Positions 9,542 to 18,191 of a stretch of 56,556 nucleotides of DNA are shown here, piece after piece. Each line of letters begins with the position of its first letter. The first letter of the stretch is position 1. The stretch lies in the NCBI GenBank assembly GCA_017442865.1, contig JAFRXK010000035.1, forward strand, positions 1 to 56,556. Reading direction: 5' to 3'. The position numbers and the translations under genes were made by a program. This stretch comes from Lachnospiraceae bacterium. Its GTDB lineage: Bacteria; Bacillota; Clostridia; Lachnospirales; Lachnospiraceae. A model generated the notes under the pieces. That model was not told the DNA's origin and searched no databases. It saw nothing but the letters and a program-made list of their open reading frames with translations.

Positions 9542-9570
9542 TTGAAAATTATTTATTTATTGGCTATACT
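9542..9570 (+). promoter_or_regulatory. asnS promoter
   Basis: TTGAAA (9542-9547), 17 bases, TATACT (9565-9570): near-consensus vegetative promoter 38 bases before the asnS ATG. The short leader leaves no room for a T-box, so this synthetase gene does not appear to use tRNA-sensing attenuation. Confidence 0.75.
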
Positions 9571-9607
9571 GTATCTATATTTTTAAAAAAGTTAGGATGG
9601 TAGAATT

Positions 9608-10999
9608 ATGAAACTGATTACTGTACGTGAAATCTACAAGAATAAAGATATGCTCTATGGCACAGATATATGCATAGGCGGATGGGTAAGAAACAACAGA
9701 AGTTCAAAAAATTTCGGCTTCCTTATTATCAGCGACGGTTCATTCTTTGAGACAATTCAGGTTGTTTACAACGATACAGCGGCAAACTTTGCCGAGCTTT
9801 CAAAGCTCAACGTCGGCACAGCGGTTATTGTATCAGGTAAGCTTGTTGCCACACCTGATGCAAAGCAGCCTTTTGAGATTCAGGCTGAGTCTGTTACGGT
9901 TGAGGGTCCTTCCTCACCGGACTACCCGCTTCAGAAGAAGCGTCACACCTTTGAGTATTTAAGAACCATTACTCACTTAAGAGCAAGGACAAATACATTC
10001 CAGGCTGTTTTCCGTGTGCGTTCACTTATAGCATATGCTATCCACACCTTCTTTATGGAGAGAGGCTTCGTATATGTTCACACTCCGATTATTACCGGAA
10101 GTGACTGCGAGGGCGCAGGCGAGATGTTCCAGGTAACAACCCTTGATATGAACAATCTTCCTAAGAATGAGGACGGAAGCGTTGACTACTCACAGGATTT
10201 CTTCAATAAGCCTGTAAACCTTACGGTAAGCGGCCAGCTCAATGTCGAGACCTACGCTATGGCGTTTAGAAATGTTTACACCTTCGGACCGACCTTCAGG
10301 GCTGAGAATTCCAACACAACACGACATGCAGCAGAGTTCTGGATGATTGAGCCTGAGATGGCGTTTGCAGATTTGAATGATGATATGAGACTTGCAGAGG
10401 ATATGCTCAAGTTCATTATTAAATATGTTATGGACAATGCTCCTGAAGAGCTTGCATTCTTCAACAGCTTTGTGGACAAGGGTCTGCTTGAAAGACTCAA
10501 CACAGTATTACATTCAGACTTCGGTCATGTAACATATACAGAGGCTATTGAGCTTCTTGAGAAGAACAACGACAAGTTCGATTACAAGGTTTTCTGGGGC
10601 TGCGACCTTCAGACAGAGCATGAAAGATACCTCACAGAGGAAATCTTCAAGCGTCCTGTATTCGTTACAGACTACCCGAAGGAGATTAAGGCTTTTTATA
10701 TGAAGCTCAACGAAGACGGCAAGACTGTTGCAGCCATGGACTGTCTTGTACCGGGTATCGGCGAGATTATCGGCGGCAGCCAGAGAGAGGACAACTATGA
10801 TGTTCTGCTTGAGCGTATGCATGAGCTCGGACTAAAGGAGGAGGACTACAGCTTCTACCTTGATTTAAGAAAGTACGGTTCAAACCGCCATGCAGGCTTT
10901 GGTCTCGGCTTTGAAAGATGCGTTATGTACCTTACAGGCATGGGCAACATCCGCGACGTTATACCGTTCCCTAGAACAGTCAACAACTGCGACCTGTAA
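9608..10999 (+). CDS. asnS: Asparaginyl-tRNA synthetase
   Basis: A 463-residue class IIb synthetase that charges tRNA-Asn with asparagine. It has the N-terminal OB-fold anticodon-binding domain ([20 protein letters not shown]), the class II motif 2 region ([13 protein letters not shown] with the conserved Arg) and motif 3 ([15 protein letters not shown]), ending in IPFPRTV. Length matches bacterial AsnRS. The start follows TTAGGATGG. GatCAB is encoded elsewhere in the window; with AsnRS present, GatCAB would mainly be needed for Gln-tRNA. It sits alone between a divergent glgC and a downstream repair pair. Confidence 0.97.
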   Translation: MKLITVREIYKNKDMLYGTDICIGGWVRNNRSSKNFGFLIISDGSFFETIQVVYNDTAANFAELSKLNVGTAVIVSGKLVATPDAKQPFEIQAESVTVEGPSSPDYPLQKKRHTFEYLRTITHLRARTNTFQAVFRVRSLIAYAIHTFFMERGFVYVHTPIITGSDCEGAGEMFQVTTLDMNNLPKNEDGSVDYSQDFFNKPVNLTVSGQLNVETYAMAFRNVYTFGPTFRAENSNTTRHAAEFWMIEPEMAFADLNDDMRLAEDMLKFIIKYVMDNAPEELAFFNSFVDKGLLERLNTVLHSDFGHVTYTEAIELLEKNNDKFDYKVFWGCDLQTEHERYLTEEIFKRPVFVTDYPKEIKAFYMKLNEDGKTVAAMDCLVPGIGEIIGGSQREDNYDVLLERMHELGLKEEDYSFYLDLRKYGSNRHAGFGLGFERCVMYLTGMGNIRDVIPFPRTVNNCDL

Positions 11000-11072
11000 G
11001 AAGTATTTTTCAGTTTTAAAAAACAGACTCGCAATTACAGCTATATAAATTTAAAACAAACAGGGGTTTTAT

Positions 11073-12161
11073 ATGAAGATAATTCACACCGGTGATATCC
11101 ACTTGGGATGCACCCCCGATATAGGCGCTCCGTGGGCAAGGAAGCGCCAGGCAGATATATGGAGAACCTTTGAGGACATTATCAGGCTTGCTGACGAAAA
11201 ACAGGCAGACTTACTTCTTATCTGCGGCGATTTGTTTCACCGTCAGCCGCAGCTAAAGCAGATTAAGGCTGTCAACCAGCTTTTCGCCTCAATTAAAGAT
11301 ACTGAAATAGTTATTACAGCCGGAAACCATGACTTTTTGGTTTTCGGCTCTCCATATTACAGCTTTAACTGGAGCGACAACGTTCATTTTATAAAGTCGC
11401 CAAAGCTTACGGGCGTTGAGCTTGTGAAGCTCAACACGGTTGTTCACGGCTTTAGCTATTATGAGCAGTCTCCTGCCGATGCGGCAGGGCTTGTCGGCAA
11501 TATTATCTGCCCGGATGACGATAAGAGACACATACTTATGCTTCACGGCGGCGACGATACGCATATTCCGTTAAATTTTGGCGCACTTGCCAGAAAGGGT
11601 TTTGACTACACAGCCCTTGCACACATACACAAGCCCGAGCTGTTCGAGAACCTGCCTATGGCGTACTGCGGCTCGCCTGAGCCGCTTGATAAAACCGAAC
11701 GCGGCCCTCACGGCTGCATTTTCGCCGAGCTTGATGATAAGAGCTTTAACTTAAGATTTGTTCCGCTCGCCCGCTCTGCTTATATTTACTGTAAGATTAA
11801 GATAACTCCCGATACCACTGTTTCGTCGCTCAGGAATACGATGGCACATATTATTCAGGAGAAGGGCAGCCACAACATTTTCACCTTTACCCTTATCGGC
11901 ACGAATTCCGGCGAGCTTGTTATCAACACTGAGGACTACGCAGATATCGGCAATATTATTGCAGTCAATGACGAAAGCACTCCGGGTTATGACCTTGACG
12001 CAATACTTTCAGAACACAAAAATGATTTAATAGGTCGTTTTATTGATACATTGGCAGATTCATCGTCAGACGAAGCCGCCGGCTCAACCAAAATAAATGC
12101 TCTTTATTATGGTCTGAGCGCGCTGCTTAAAAGTACTGACAGAGACGGAGGTGCGAAATGA
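11073..12161 (+). CDS. SbcD/YhaO-type DNA repair metallophosphoesterase
   Basis: A 362-residue calcineurin-like phosphoesterase with all the expected metal motifs: GDIHLG (residues 7-12), GDLFHR (52-57), GNHDF (84-88), the HGGDD region and HIHKPE. These match the Mre11/SbcD nuclease core. The stop overlaps the start of the next gene by four bases (ATGA), the usual arrangement of an SbcD-SbcC or YhaO-YhaN pair that processes DNA ends or hairpins. Family size and the partner's form favour the YhaO/YhaN branch. The ribosome binding site is AGGGGTTTT. It lies 73 bases behind asnS and may be read from it. Confidence 0.88.
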   Translation: MKIIHTGDIHLGCTPDIGAPWARKRQADIWRTFEDIIRLADEKQADLLLICGDLFHRQPQLKQIKAVNQLFASIKDTEIVITAGNHDFLVFGSPYYSFNWSDNVHFIKSPKLTGVELVKLNTVVHGFSYYEQSPADAAGLVGNIICPDDDKRHILMLHGGDDTHIPLNFGALARKGFDYTALAHIHKPELFENLPMAYCGSPEPLDKTERGPHGCIFAELDDKSFNLRFVPLARSAYIYCKIKITPDTTVSSLRNTMAHIIQEKGSHNIFTFTLIGTNSGELVINTEDYADIGNIIAVNDESTPGYDLDAILSEHKNDLIGRFIDTLADSSSDEAAGSTKINALYYGLSALLKSTDRDGGAK

Positions 12162-14107
12162 TTATTAAAGATGTTCATATATCAGGCTTTGGAAAGCTTA
12201 ATAACGCTGATTTTTCCTTCGATTCAGGGATAAATCTTATCTGCGGACACAACGAATCCGGAAAATCGACACTGCACAGCTTTATTTTTCACATGCTCTT
12301 TGGAATAAACCGCGCACGCGGAAAGGCGTCCCGCCTTGATGCTTATAAAAAATATTGTCCGTGGGATTATCCTGACAGCTTCGGCGGCTCAATGCGTATC
12401 GAAGCCGATGGCATAACCTACCTGATAGAGCGAAGCTTCAACGCCTCAGACAAATCCTTCAGCATTACAAACGAGGCAACAGGCGAAACAAGCTGTGACG
12501 AGGAATATCTTACAGAGCTTCTTGGCGGCATTTCGGAAAATGATTTTAATTCCACATTAAATATCAGGCAGTCCGGCATCAATGCAGGAGACGACATGTC
12601 AGAATTAATAAAGCGCCAGATTCTCAACACCGGAAGCACCGCCTCAACAAATATTGACGTACAGTATGCGGTCAGAACCCTTAATGACAAAAAGAAGGAG
12701 CTTGCTTCTGAGCTTGATAATGACGCGCGCAAGAAATATTATGAGGTTCAGGATAATATTGAAGCACTTCGCGATGACCTTGAACAAAGACAAAGCGAGA
12801 TTGCATCAAGCCCTGCCTACGAGGAGGCACACGGCGAAGCTTTAAAGCAGGTTAATACAAGCCTTAATGACAACTCCGATGCTCTTAAGGATGAATATGA
12901 CGCGCTTACAAAAGAGCTTGCAGACTGCGGCTTTAAAAATGTTGCAGAGCTTGCTGCTGTTGACAGCACACATAAGAACCTGTGCAGAATGTACCAGACC
13001 GCAAAAAGCTCCGATGAAGCCTCTTCACAGAAGACTACGGACAAGGAAGATGCTTCCGTGATGGCTGGCAGCATGTACGGAAAAGAGCGGGTATCCATTG
13101 AAGACTATGATATTAAAATGGTCGATATTATAAAAGGCTCGATTATCAGCCTGTTTTTCATTATTTCAATTGTATGCTTTGTATGCGGTATCAAGGTGCT
13201 CGGTATTATATCATTGCTGCTTGCGCTTGCCATAGCAGCCTACACCGCACTTCCGTTCCTTCCGGGCATGGCTGATTATTTTAAGAAGGCTTCATCAGAT
13301 GACGAAGCTGTACCGGCATTCTCAAAGGAGCAGGCAGCACAAGAGCTGTCAAGGCTTTACATAGAGTACCTCGGAAGCGGCGATATCAACAGGGAAAACC
13401 GCGACAGACTCAACGCATATCTTTCAGACTGCAAAGCTAAGTTTTCAAGGCTTTCAGAGCTGGGCAGTAAAATCCAGAGCGGCAGGGAAAGACTTCTTTC
13501 AAACAAGGAGGCAATTCTCAACGCCAAAGAAAACAACATTGAAAACGCAAAGCTTTTCTGGGAGACCGACAATATTCAGGAGCAGTTGGATGCACTGGAG
13601 GACGAAAAGCAGCGCCTCGAATCGGTATTAGAAAAGAACAGGCAGATAAATGACGAGATTGCGTCCTTAGATCTTGCAATTAATACAATCAAGGATATTT
13701 CCTCTGATTTATACCATCAGAATACTCCTTCACTTAATTCCTCGGTGAGCAGTATCTTCGGTAAGATTACAGGAAAAAGCGAGGGCGAGCTTCTCATTTC
13801 CGACAATTTAAACATCACCTTAAATGACGGAAAGCGCACTATTCCTCTCCACTGCTTAAGTCAGGGAACCATTGAGCAGATTTACATGTCGCTGCGTCTT
13901 GCCACAGCAGACCTTCTGCTTAAGGACAGCGAGTTTCCTCTTATCATAGACGAGGCGTTCGCAATGTATGATAATCCAAGACTTGCAAACACCTTCAGAT
14001 ATATCTTTAAGGAGCACAAGGGACAGACCTTCATCTTCTCCTGCCAGAACAGAGAGAAGCTGGTGCTTGAAAAGATTAATATTCCGTTCAACTTCATAAA
14101 GCTATAA
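12158..14107 (+). CDS. YhaN/SbcC-like AAA ATPase with central membrane segments
   Basis: A 649-residue SMC-type ATPase. Walker A is GHNESGKST (residues 30-38) and the C-terminal half holds a degenerate ABC signature (CLSQGTIEQIYMSL) and Walker B (FPLIIDEAFAMYD), ending with a FIFSCQ switch-like segment. Between them are coiled-coil stretches interrupted near residues 325-370 by two adjacent hydrophobic helices (SIISLFFIISIVCFVCGIK and LLLALAIAAYTALPFL). That layout is the one seen in YhaN rather than classical SbcC, which lacks membrane spans. With the overlapping upstream phosphoesterase it should form a membrane-linked DNA repair complex. A strong hairpin follows. Confidence 0.85.
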   Translation: MIIKDVHISGFGKLNNADFSFDSGINLICGHNESGKSTLHSFIFHMLFGINRARGKASRLDAYKKYCPWDYPDSFGGSMRIEADGITYLIERSFNASDKSFSITNEATGETSCDEEYLTELLGGISENDFNSTLNIRQSGINAGDDMSELIKRQILNTGSTASTNIDVQYAVRTLNDKKKELASELDNDARKKYYEVQDNIEALRDDLEQRQSEIASSPAYEEAHGEALKQVNTSLNDNSDALKDEYDALTKELADCGFKNVAELAAVDSTHKNLCRMYQTAKSSDEASSQKTTDKEDASVMAGSMYGKERVSIEDYDIKMVDIIKGSIISLFFIISIVCFVCGIKVLGIISLLLALAIAAYTALPFLPGMADYFKKASSDDEAVPAFSKEQAAQELSRLYIEYLGSGDINRENRDRLNAYLSDCKAKFSRLSELGSKIQSGRERLLSNKEAILNAKENNIENAKLFWETDNIQEQLDALEDEKQRLESVLEKNRQINDEIASLDLAINTIKDISSDLYHQNTPSLNSSVSSIFGKITGKSEGELLISDNLNITLNDGKRTIPLHCLSQGTIEQIYMSLRLATADLLLKDSEFPLIIDEAFAMYDNPRLANTFRYIFKEHKGQTFIFSCQNREKLVLEKINIPFNFIKL

Positions 14108-14144
14108 ATATAGTGAATACAAAGGATTTTACTATAAAGAAAAC

Positions 14145-14207
14145 CCGCCCCGGCGGTATGCTCCGATTTATGAAGAGCATACCGCCGGGGCGGATTCTTT
14201 TATTTTG
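14145..14207 (+). terminator. Strong rho-independent terminator
   Basis: CCGCCCCGGCGGTATGCTC (14145-14163) pairs perfectly with 14175-14193 (19 bp, 11-base loop), followed by ATTCTTTTATTTTG. It ends the sbcD/yhaN-type operon and separates it from the convergent prs. Confidence 0.9.
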
Positions 14208-14230
14208 CCGTTCGCTGCCGCATAACAGCA

Positions 14231-15379
14231 TTACTGCTTCTTATGCTTCTCCAGAATAGCATTTATCCTGTCATACGGGTCAAGCAGGTTCTGCATTGAC
14301 GCCTCGTGATTTAACGTGTCTATAATCAGCGCCACATATTTTGCCATGTCAACGCTTACATAATAAGGCTTTTCAAGCAGCTCAGGGTTCTGATAAATAA
14401 GATTTGTCGTAAATATCTTATCTATAAGTCCCTCCTCATAGCATTTATCAAACACCTCAAGACCGCTTGTAAACAAGCCGAAGGTTGCGCATGCAAATAC
14501 CCTCGCTGCCTTTCTTTCCTTAAGCTGTCTTGCAACATCGATGATGCTTGTGCCGGACGCTATCATATCGTCAATTATAAGCACATCCTTGCCCTCAACA
14601 TCCGCGCCAAGGAATTCGTGCTCTATTATCGGGTTTGTGCCGTTTACAACCTGTGAATAATCCCTGCGCTTGTAGAACATACCTACATCCACGCCAAGCA
14701 CCGTTGCAAGATACACAGCCCTGCTCATGGCTCCCTCATCAGGGCTGATAACCATAAGATGATTGCTGTCCACAACCACATCCGGCACTGATTTTAAAAG
14801 CGCCTTGATGAACTGATAGCTCGGACGCACATTGTCAAAGCTGCTAAGCGGTATAGCATTCTGCACTCTCGGGTCGTGCGCATCAAAGGTAATAATGTTA
14901 TTTACGCCGATGCTTCTAAGCTCCTGAAGCGCATAAGCGCAGTCCATGGACTCTCTGCCCGTCTTTTTATGCTGTCTGCTTTCATACAAAAACGGCATGA
15001 TAACCGTTATCTTTCTTGCCTTTCCTGCCGCAGCATCAATAACTCTCTTAAGGTTCTGGTAATGGTCATCCGGCGACATATGATTTATCTCGCCAAACGC
15101 CTTGTAGGTAATGCTGTAATTGCACACATCCACAAGAATATATAAATCATCACCTCTTACCGATTCCAACAGCTCACACTTTGCCTCGCCGGATGAAAAT
15201 CTCGGCTGCTTAATGCCAACCATATAGGTATCTCTGGTATAATCCTCGTAAGGGTTTGTCTTTGCCCTCTCCTCACGCCACTCTATCAGGTATTCATCAA
15301 CCCTTTTGCAAAACTCCTTGCTTCCTTCGCATGCCGCTATACTGAGCCTTCCAACAGGCAATGTCTCAAAATCTGCCAT
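14231..15379 (-). CDS. prs: Ribose-phosphate pyrophosphokinase (long clostridial form)
   Basis: A 382-residue PRPP synthetase, longer than the ~315 residues of classical enzymes. It makes PRPP from ribose-5-phosphate and ATP for nucleotide, His and Trp synthesis. The PRPP-binding loop DVLIIDDMIASGTSI is intact, the metal site NIITFDAHDPRVQNAI is present, and the flexible loop reads MPFLYESRQHKKTGRES instead of the classical PYARQDRK form. The start is the ATG at 15379, five bases after GGAGG; the upstream in-frame ATG would overlap that site. It is convergent with the repair pair and downstream of the dnaC-like gene on the same strand. Confidence 0.9.
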   Translation of the reverse strand: MADFETLPVGRLSIAACEGSKEFCKRVDEYLIEWREERAKTNPYEDYTRDTYMVGIKQPRFSSGEAKCELLESVRGDDLYILVDVCNYSITYKAFGEINHMSPDDHYQNLKRVIDAAAGKARKITVIMPFLYESRQHKKTGRESMDCAYALQELRSIGVNNIITFDAHDPRVQNAIPLSSFDNVRPSYQFIKALLKSVPDVVVDSNHLMVISPDEGAMSRAVYLATVLGVDVGMFYKRRDYSQVVNGTNPIIEHEFLGADVEGKDVLIIDDMIASGTSIIDVARQLKERKAARVFACATFGLFTSGLEVFDKCYEEGLIDKIFTTNLIYQNPELLEKPYYVSVDMAKYVALIIDTLNHEASMQNLLDPYDRINAILEKHKKQ

Positions 15380-15477
15380 AGTATCCTCCATATTGTTCTT
15401 TATCTTATTTATATCATAGCCGGAAATATTCCTTTAACAGCCATTATGTTTTTCAAGGCTTCTCCGGCAGTAATCAT

Positions 15478-16461
15478 TTACCGCTTTCTTCTTATATCGT
15501 CACCATACATATAAATACATTTGTAATTGCTGACAATCCTAGAAGCAACTCTCTCGGAATATATATCCTGCATATCCCTTGGCATAAGATTGGTTGAAAT
15601 AATAACCGCCTTTCTTCTTAACAGCCTGTCATTTATACAGTTGAACAGCTCGGAATTGGTAAGGCTGTTATTTAATTCGGTACCCAGATCATCTATAATG
15701 AGCAGGTCGCTTTCGTATGCAAGCTCATACCTGTTCTCGCAGTCCTCGTCCTTTCTGAGTATTCTGCCCGAAAGCATCTCAAAAAACTGCTCCGCCGTCT
15801 GATAAACTACTGAATGCGAACTATCCATAAGCCTCTTTGCAATGCAGTGTATCAGAAAGCTCTTGCCCACTCCCGATTCACCAATCAGCAAAAGATTGCT
15901 TGAAGCCTCTTTATTATCAAAATTGTCTATATAATCTTTTATCACAACATTGACCAGCTTATCCATGTATGCCTTAAGGGATATACCGCCCTGCTCCGGG
16001 ATAATATAATCCTCGCTGAAATAATTCCAGTTAAAGGTATCAAAATTCTCCCGCTCAAGCACATCTGCCAGATAAGACTGCTTATATAAAAGCTCTATCT
16101 CAAGCTTCTTCATGCAGCTGCATTTCTCACCATTTATATATCCTGTGTCCTTACAATAAGGGCAGTCATAAATATCATCAAGATAATCCGGCTCAAATCC
16201 CGCGCCCTTTAGCAGCTCCTTTTCTTCCTCCATAAGCTCCTTCATCTGCCGCTTATAATCATTTAATGAAGCCTCGCATCCGTTGACAAGCGCCCTCGCC
16301 CTGCCGACTGAAATATCTCTTATCTGCGCCTCATATTCCTTATACTGAGGGATACGATTATACACCTCTTCTATCCTGCGCTCATGTATCCTTCTGTTTT
16401 TGTTCTGTACTCTGCCGTAATGGCGCATAATCTCGTCATATTGAATATTACTAAGTGTCAT
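15478..16461 (-). CDS. DnaC/DnaI-type helicase loader ATPase
   Basis: A 327-residue AAA+ protein. A zinc-binding module with CPYCKDTGY (residues 100-108) and CSCMKK (114-119) precedes Walker A GESGVGKS (194-201) and Walker B LLIIDDLG (253-260), followed by an arginine-finger region (SERVASRI). This is the layout of DnaI/DnaC helicase loaders, which deliver DnaB helicase to melted DNA. The start at 16461 follows GGAGATTTAT; longer in-frame starts lack a suitable site. The DnaD-like gene lies 107 bases upstream on the same strand, as in many clostridia, so the two probably form one primosome operon. Confidence 0.9.
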   Translation of the reverse strand: MTLSNIQYDEIMRHYGRVQNKNRRIHERRIEEVYNRIPQYKEYEAQIRDISVGRARALVNGCEASLNDYKRQMKELMEEEKELLKGAGFEPDYLDDIYDCPYCKDTGYINGEKCSCMKKLEIELLYKQSYLADVLERENFDTFNWNYFSEDYIIPEQGGISLKAYMDKLVNVVIKDYIDNFDNKEASSNLLLIGESGVGKSFLIHCIAKRLMDSSHSVVYQTAEQFFEMLSGRILRKDEDCENRYELAYESDLLIIDDLGTELNNSLTNSELFNCINDRLLRRKAVIISTNLMPRDMQDIYSERVASRIVSNYKCIYMYGDDIRRKR

Positions 16462-16568
16462 ATAAATCTCCATTCCGCCGCCAAGCGGCGGCACAAATAG
16501 TGATGAAAGTTCTGTTTTCTTTCACACTATCACTCCCTCCCTGATATGTCGGTAAGGCTCTCAATATG

Positions 16569-17690
16569 TTAATACTGGCTTATATCAAGTATTACATCTT
16601 CATAACTGTTATCTCTCTGCCTGAAATTATGGAATCTGTTAGTCTTTGCCGTATTCTTCGCCGCATTCTGCGTCGTCTGCCTGGAAGCAGCCTTCTTATC
16701 TAAGAACGCCTCATCAAGCCTCTTAATATCCTCAAGATTCCTTACTGAATTCTTCTTCCAGTCCTTCAAAATGCCCTCAACATAACGAAAATCCGCGCTG
16801 TGCAGCCTGTCAATGGTCCTCCTGCACGCCTCGGCTACCACATTCACATCCACGCTGTAATCATTCAGCCAGCTGTTGATAGTATTCTTCTCGTCCGTGG
16901 AAGGATATCTGCCCTTAAGCCCGAGTGCCTTCATAATGGTAAATACATCCTTATGGCATACCACGCCCTCAACCTTTGCCTGCTCAAGCGTCTTAATGCC
17001 TCTTGAGTACCAGTCTATCGCAACGCTCTCCATGTAGCGAATGCTCTTATGTCCTTCCTTCACGCAAATCTCAACTATGTATTCAATAACCTCTATCGGG
17101 AAGCCCAGAGTATCATACATATATGCCAATGACTCAGTATTGGTTCTTCCGAGAGTGGTTCCGGTATACTGCTGCACCGCCACAACCAGCGCCGAAAAAT
17201 CCTCGTCATTGCTTACGCCCGCAAGCGACGCTTTCTTCTGCGGAACTTCTGCATTAACAGTCACATTCACAGAGTCTGCCTTTGCAGGTGCCGCATCCTC
17301 ATGCCTGGTCACACCTCGTGACGGCGCTAAAGATTCATCCGGCAGCTCCTTTGTAGCCGCAATTGCTCCCGCGCTTTTTTCATCTGCCGAATCTGCAAAT
17401 GACCTTATGGTAATGCCGCAGATGTCATGGCTGTCGGAATACTTAAGGCTCAGCAGGTTCATCTGCTCCCAATATTTAAGCGCACGTATTACCGCCTTTT
17501 CATTCTGCTCAAGCGAATCCCCCAGTCCCTCTATCGAAAGCTGTCTGTCCCTGTCTGACAGATAATAAAGGAGCATAAGATATACTTTAACGAACTCGCC
17601 GTTTGCATGAATCATATAGTTGTTTATAAATTTTGCATTGACAGGCACACTTCTGTCTTCTATATCGCTATCCAGCACAAATCCTTTCAT
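16569..17690 (-). CDS. DnaD-domain replication initiation protein
   Basis: A 373-residue protein. Residues about 1-100 form a winged-helix-like domain (MLLYYLSDRDRQLSIEGL, NEKAVIRALKYWE). After a low-complexity linker come two DnaB_2/DnaD-type helical repeats: TNTESLAYMYDTLGFPIEVIEYI to GIKTLEQAK, and YPSTDEKNTINSWLNDYS to FRYVEGILKDWKK, which ends in the YxxxIxxxW-like signature. Such proteins remodel DNA and recruit the helicase at origins or restart sites. The start follows GGAGGGTAAAATAT. The upstream promoter overlaps a palindrome, and a DnaA-box cluster lies just beyond it, hinting at coupling to replication initiation. Confidence 0.88.
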   Translation of the reverse strand: MKGFVLDSDIEDRSVPVNAKFINNYMIHANGEFVKVYLMLLYYLSDRDRQLSIEGLGDSLEQNEKAVIRALKYWEQMNLLSLKYSDSHDICGITIRSFADSADEKSAGAIAATKELPDESLAPSRGVTRHEDAAPAKADSVNVTVNAEVPQKKASLAGVSNDEDFSALVVAVQQYTGTTLGRTNTESLAYMYDTLGFPIEVIEYIVEICVKEGHKSIRYMESVAIDWYSRGIKTLEQAKVEGVVCHKDVFTIMKALGLKGRYPSTDEKNTINSWLNDYSVDVNVVAEACRRTIDRLHSADFRYVEGILKDWKKNSVRNLEDIKRLDEAFLDKKAASRQTTQNAAKNTAKTNRFHNFRQRDNSYEDVILDISQY

Positions 17691-17793
17691 ATATTTTACC
17701 CTCCATCTATCAAAATCACACCGGACCGCAGTCCCAAAGGCCGGTGCAATAAATCCTCATCTGTATTACTGCCTGCTCAAAAACGCTATGGCT

Positions 17794-17824
17794 TTAGTAT
17801 AGCACACACTATACTAATTGAGAA
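17794..17824 (-). promoter_or_regulatory. Promoter of the dnaD-dnaC-like operon with overlapping palindrome
   Basis: On the minus strand TATACT (17796-17801) is preceded by TG in extended -10 position and by TTCTCA (17819-17824) at 17-base spacing. The -10 is embedded in a perfect 9+9 palindrome with 6-base spacer, TTAGTATAG-N6-CTATACTAA (17794-17817), a good candidate for a repressor operator. It starts about 105 bases before the DnaD start. Confidence 0.6.
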
Positions 17825-17874
17825 CAGTATTTTTTATCACTCCTCTAATAATTTGTGCCGCCTCACAACATTAA

Positions 17875-18190
17875 TAATCCACAGCTTTTCTTTTCATCCG
17901 GCATCTTTCCACAAACAGCCCCCCCCGTTACAGGATTTATTTATCAGACACATTTCCATAGGTATCCCACGACACCATGTTGGATTATCCGTCATATTTC
18001 CACAGCAGTCTGCGCCGCAGGCTTGTGGATTTTGTGGATATTGTGGATATTATATCGACAAAACAAACATTTTGTCAAAAAGCCTTGATATATCAAGCAT
18101 TTTTAATGCTTGTGGATATGTGGACAATCAAAAATTATCCACACATCTTCTACATAAATATGTGGATAAATGTGTGGATAATGTGGATAA
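17875..18190. promoter_or_regulatory. Cluster of DnaA boxes
   Basis: Four perfect TTATCCACA boxes: 18135-18143 on plus, and 18161-18169, 18173-18181 and 18182-18190 on minus. Boxes one mismatch from that consensus lie at 17875-17883, 18033-18041, 18042-18050, 18111-18119 and 18119-18127; weaker ones at 17905-17913, 17996-18004 and 18024-18032. Several are stacked at 9-base spacing in the same orientation. An A+T-rich stretch (18048-18110) with the palindrome CTTGATATATCAAG separates two groups. The density is that of an origin or of a DnaA-titrating/regulatory cluster. dnaA and dnaN are not nearby, so the role as chromosomal origin is unproven. No coding frame is supported in 17691-18191. Confidence 0.85.
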
Positions 18191-18191
18191 C

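Noticed and set aside
9426..9607. T-box leader for asnS
   Set aside because: The promoter is only 38 bases before the start, leaving no room for a specifier loop or antiterminator.
17875..18190. Calling the DnaA-box cluster the chromosomal oriC
   Set aside because: dnaA, dnaN and rpmH are absent from the window, and box clusters away from oriC are known in Firmicutes; only skew or marker-frequency data could decide.
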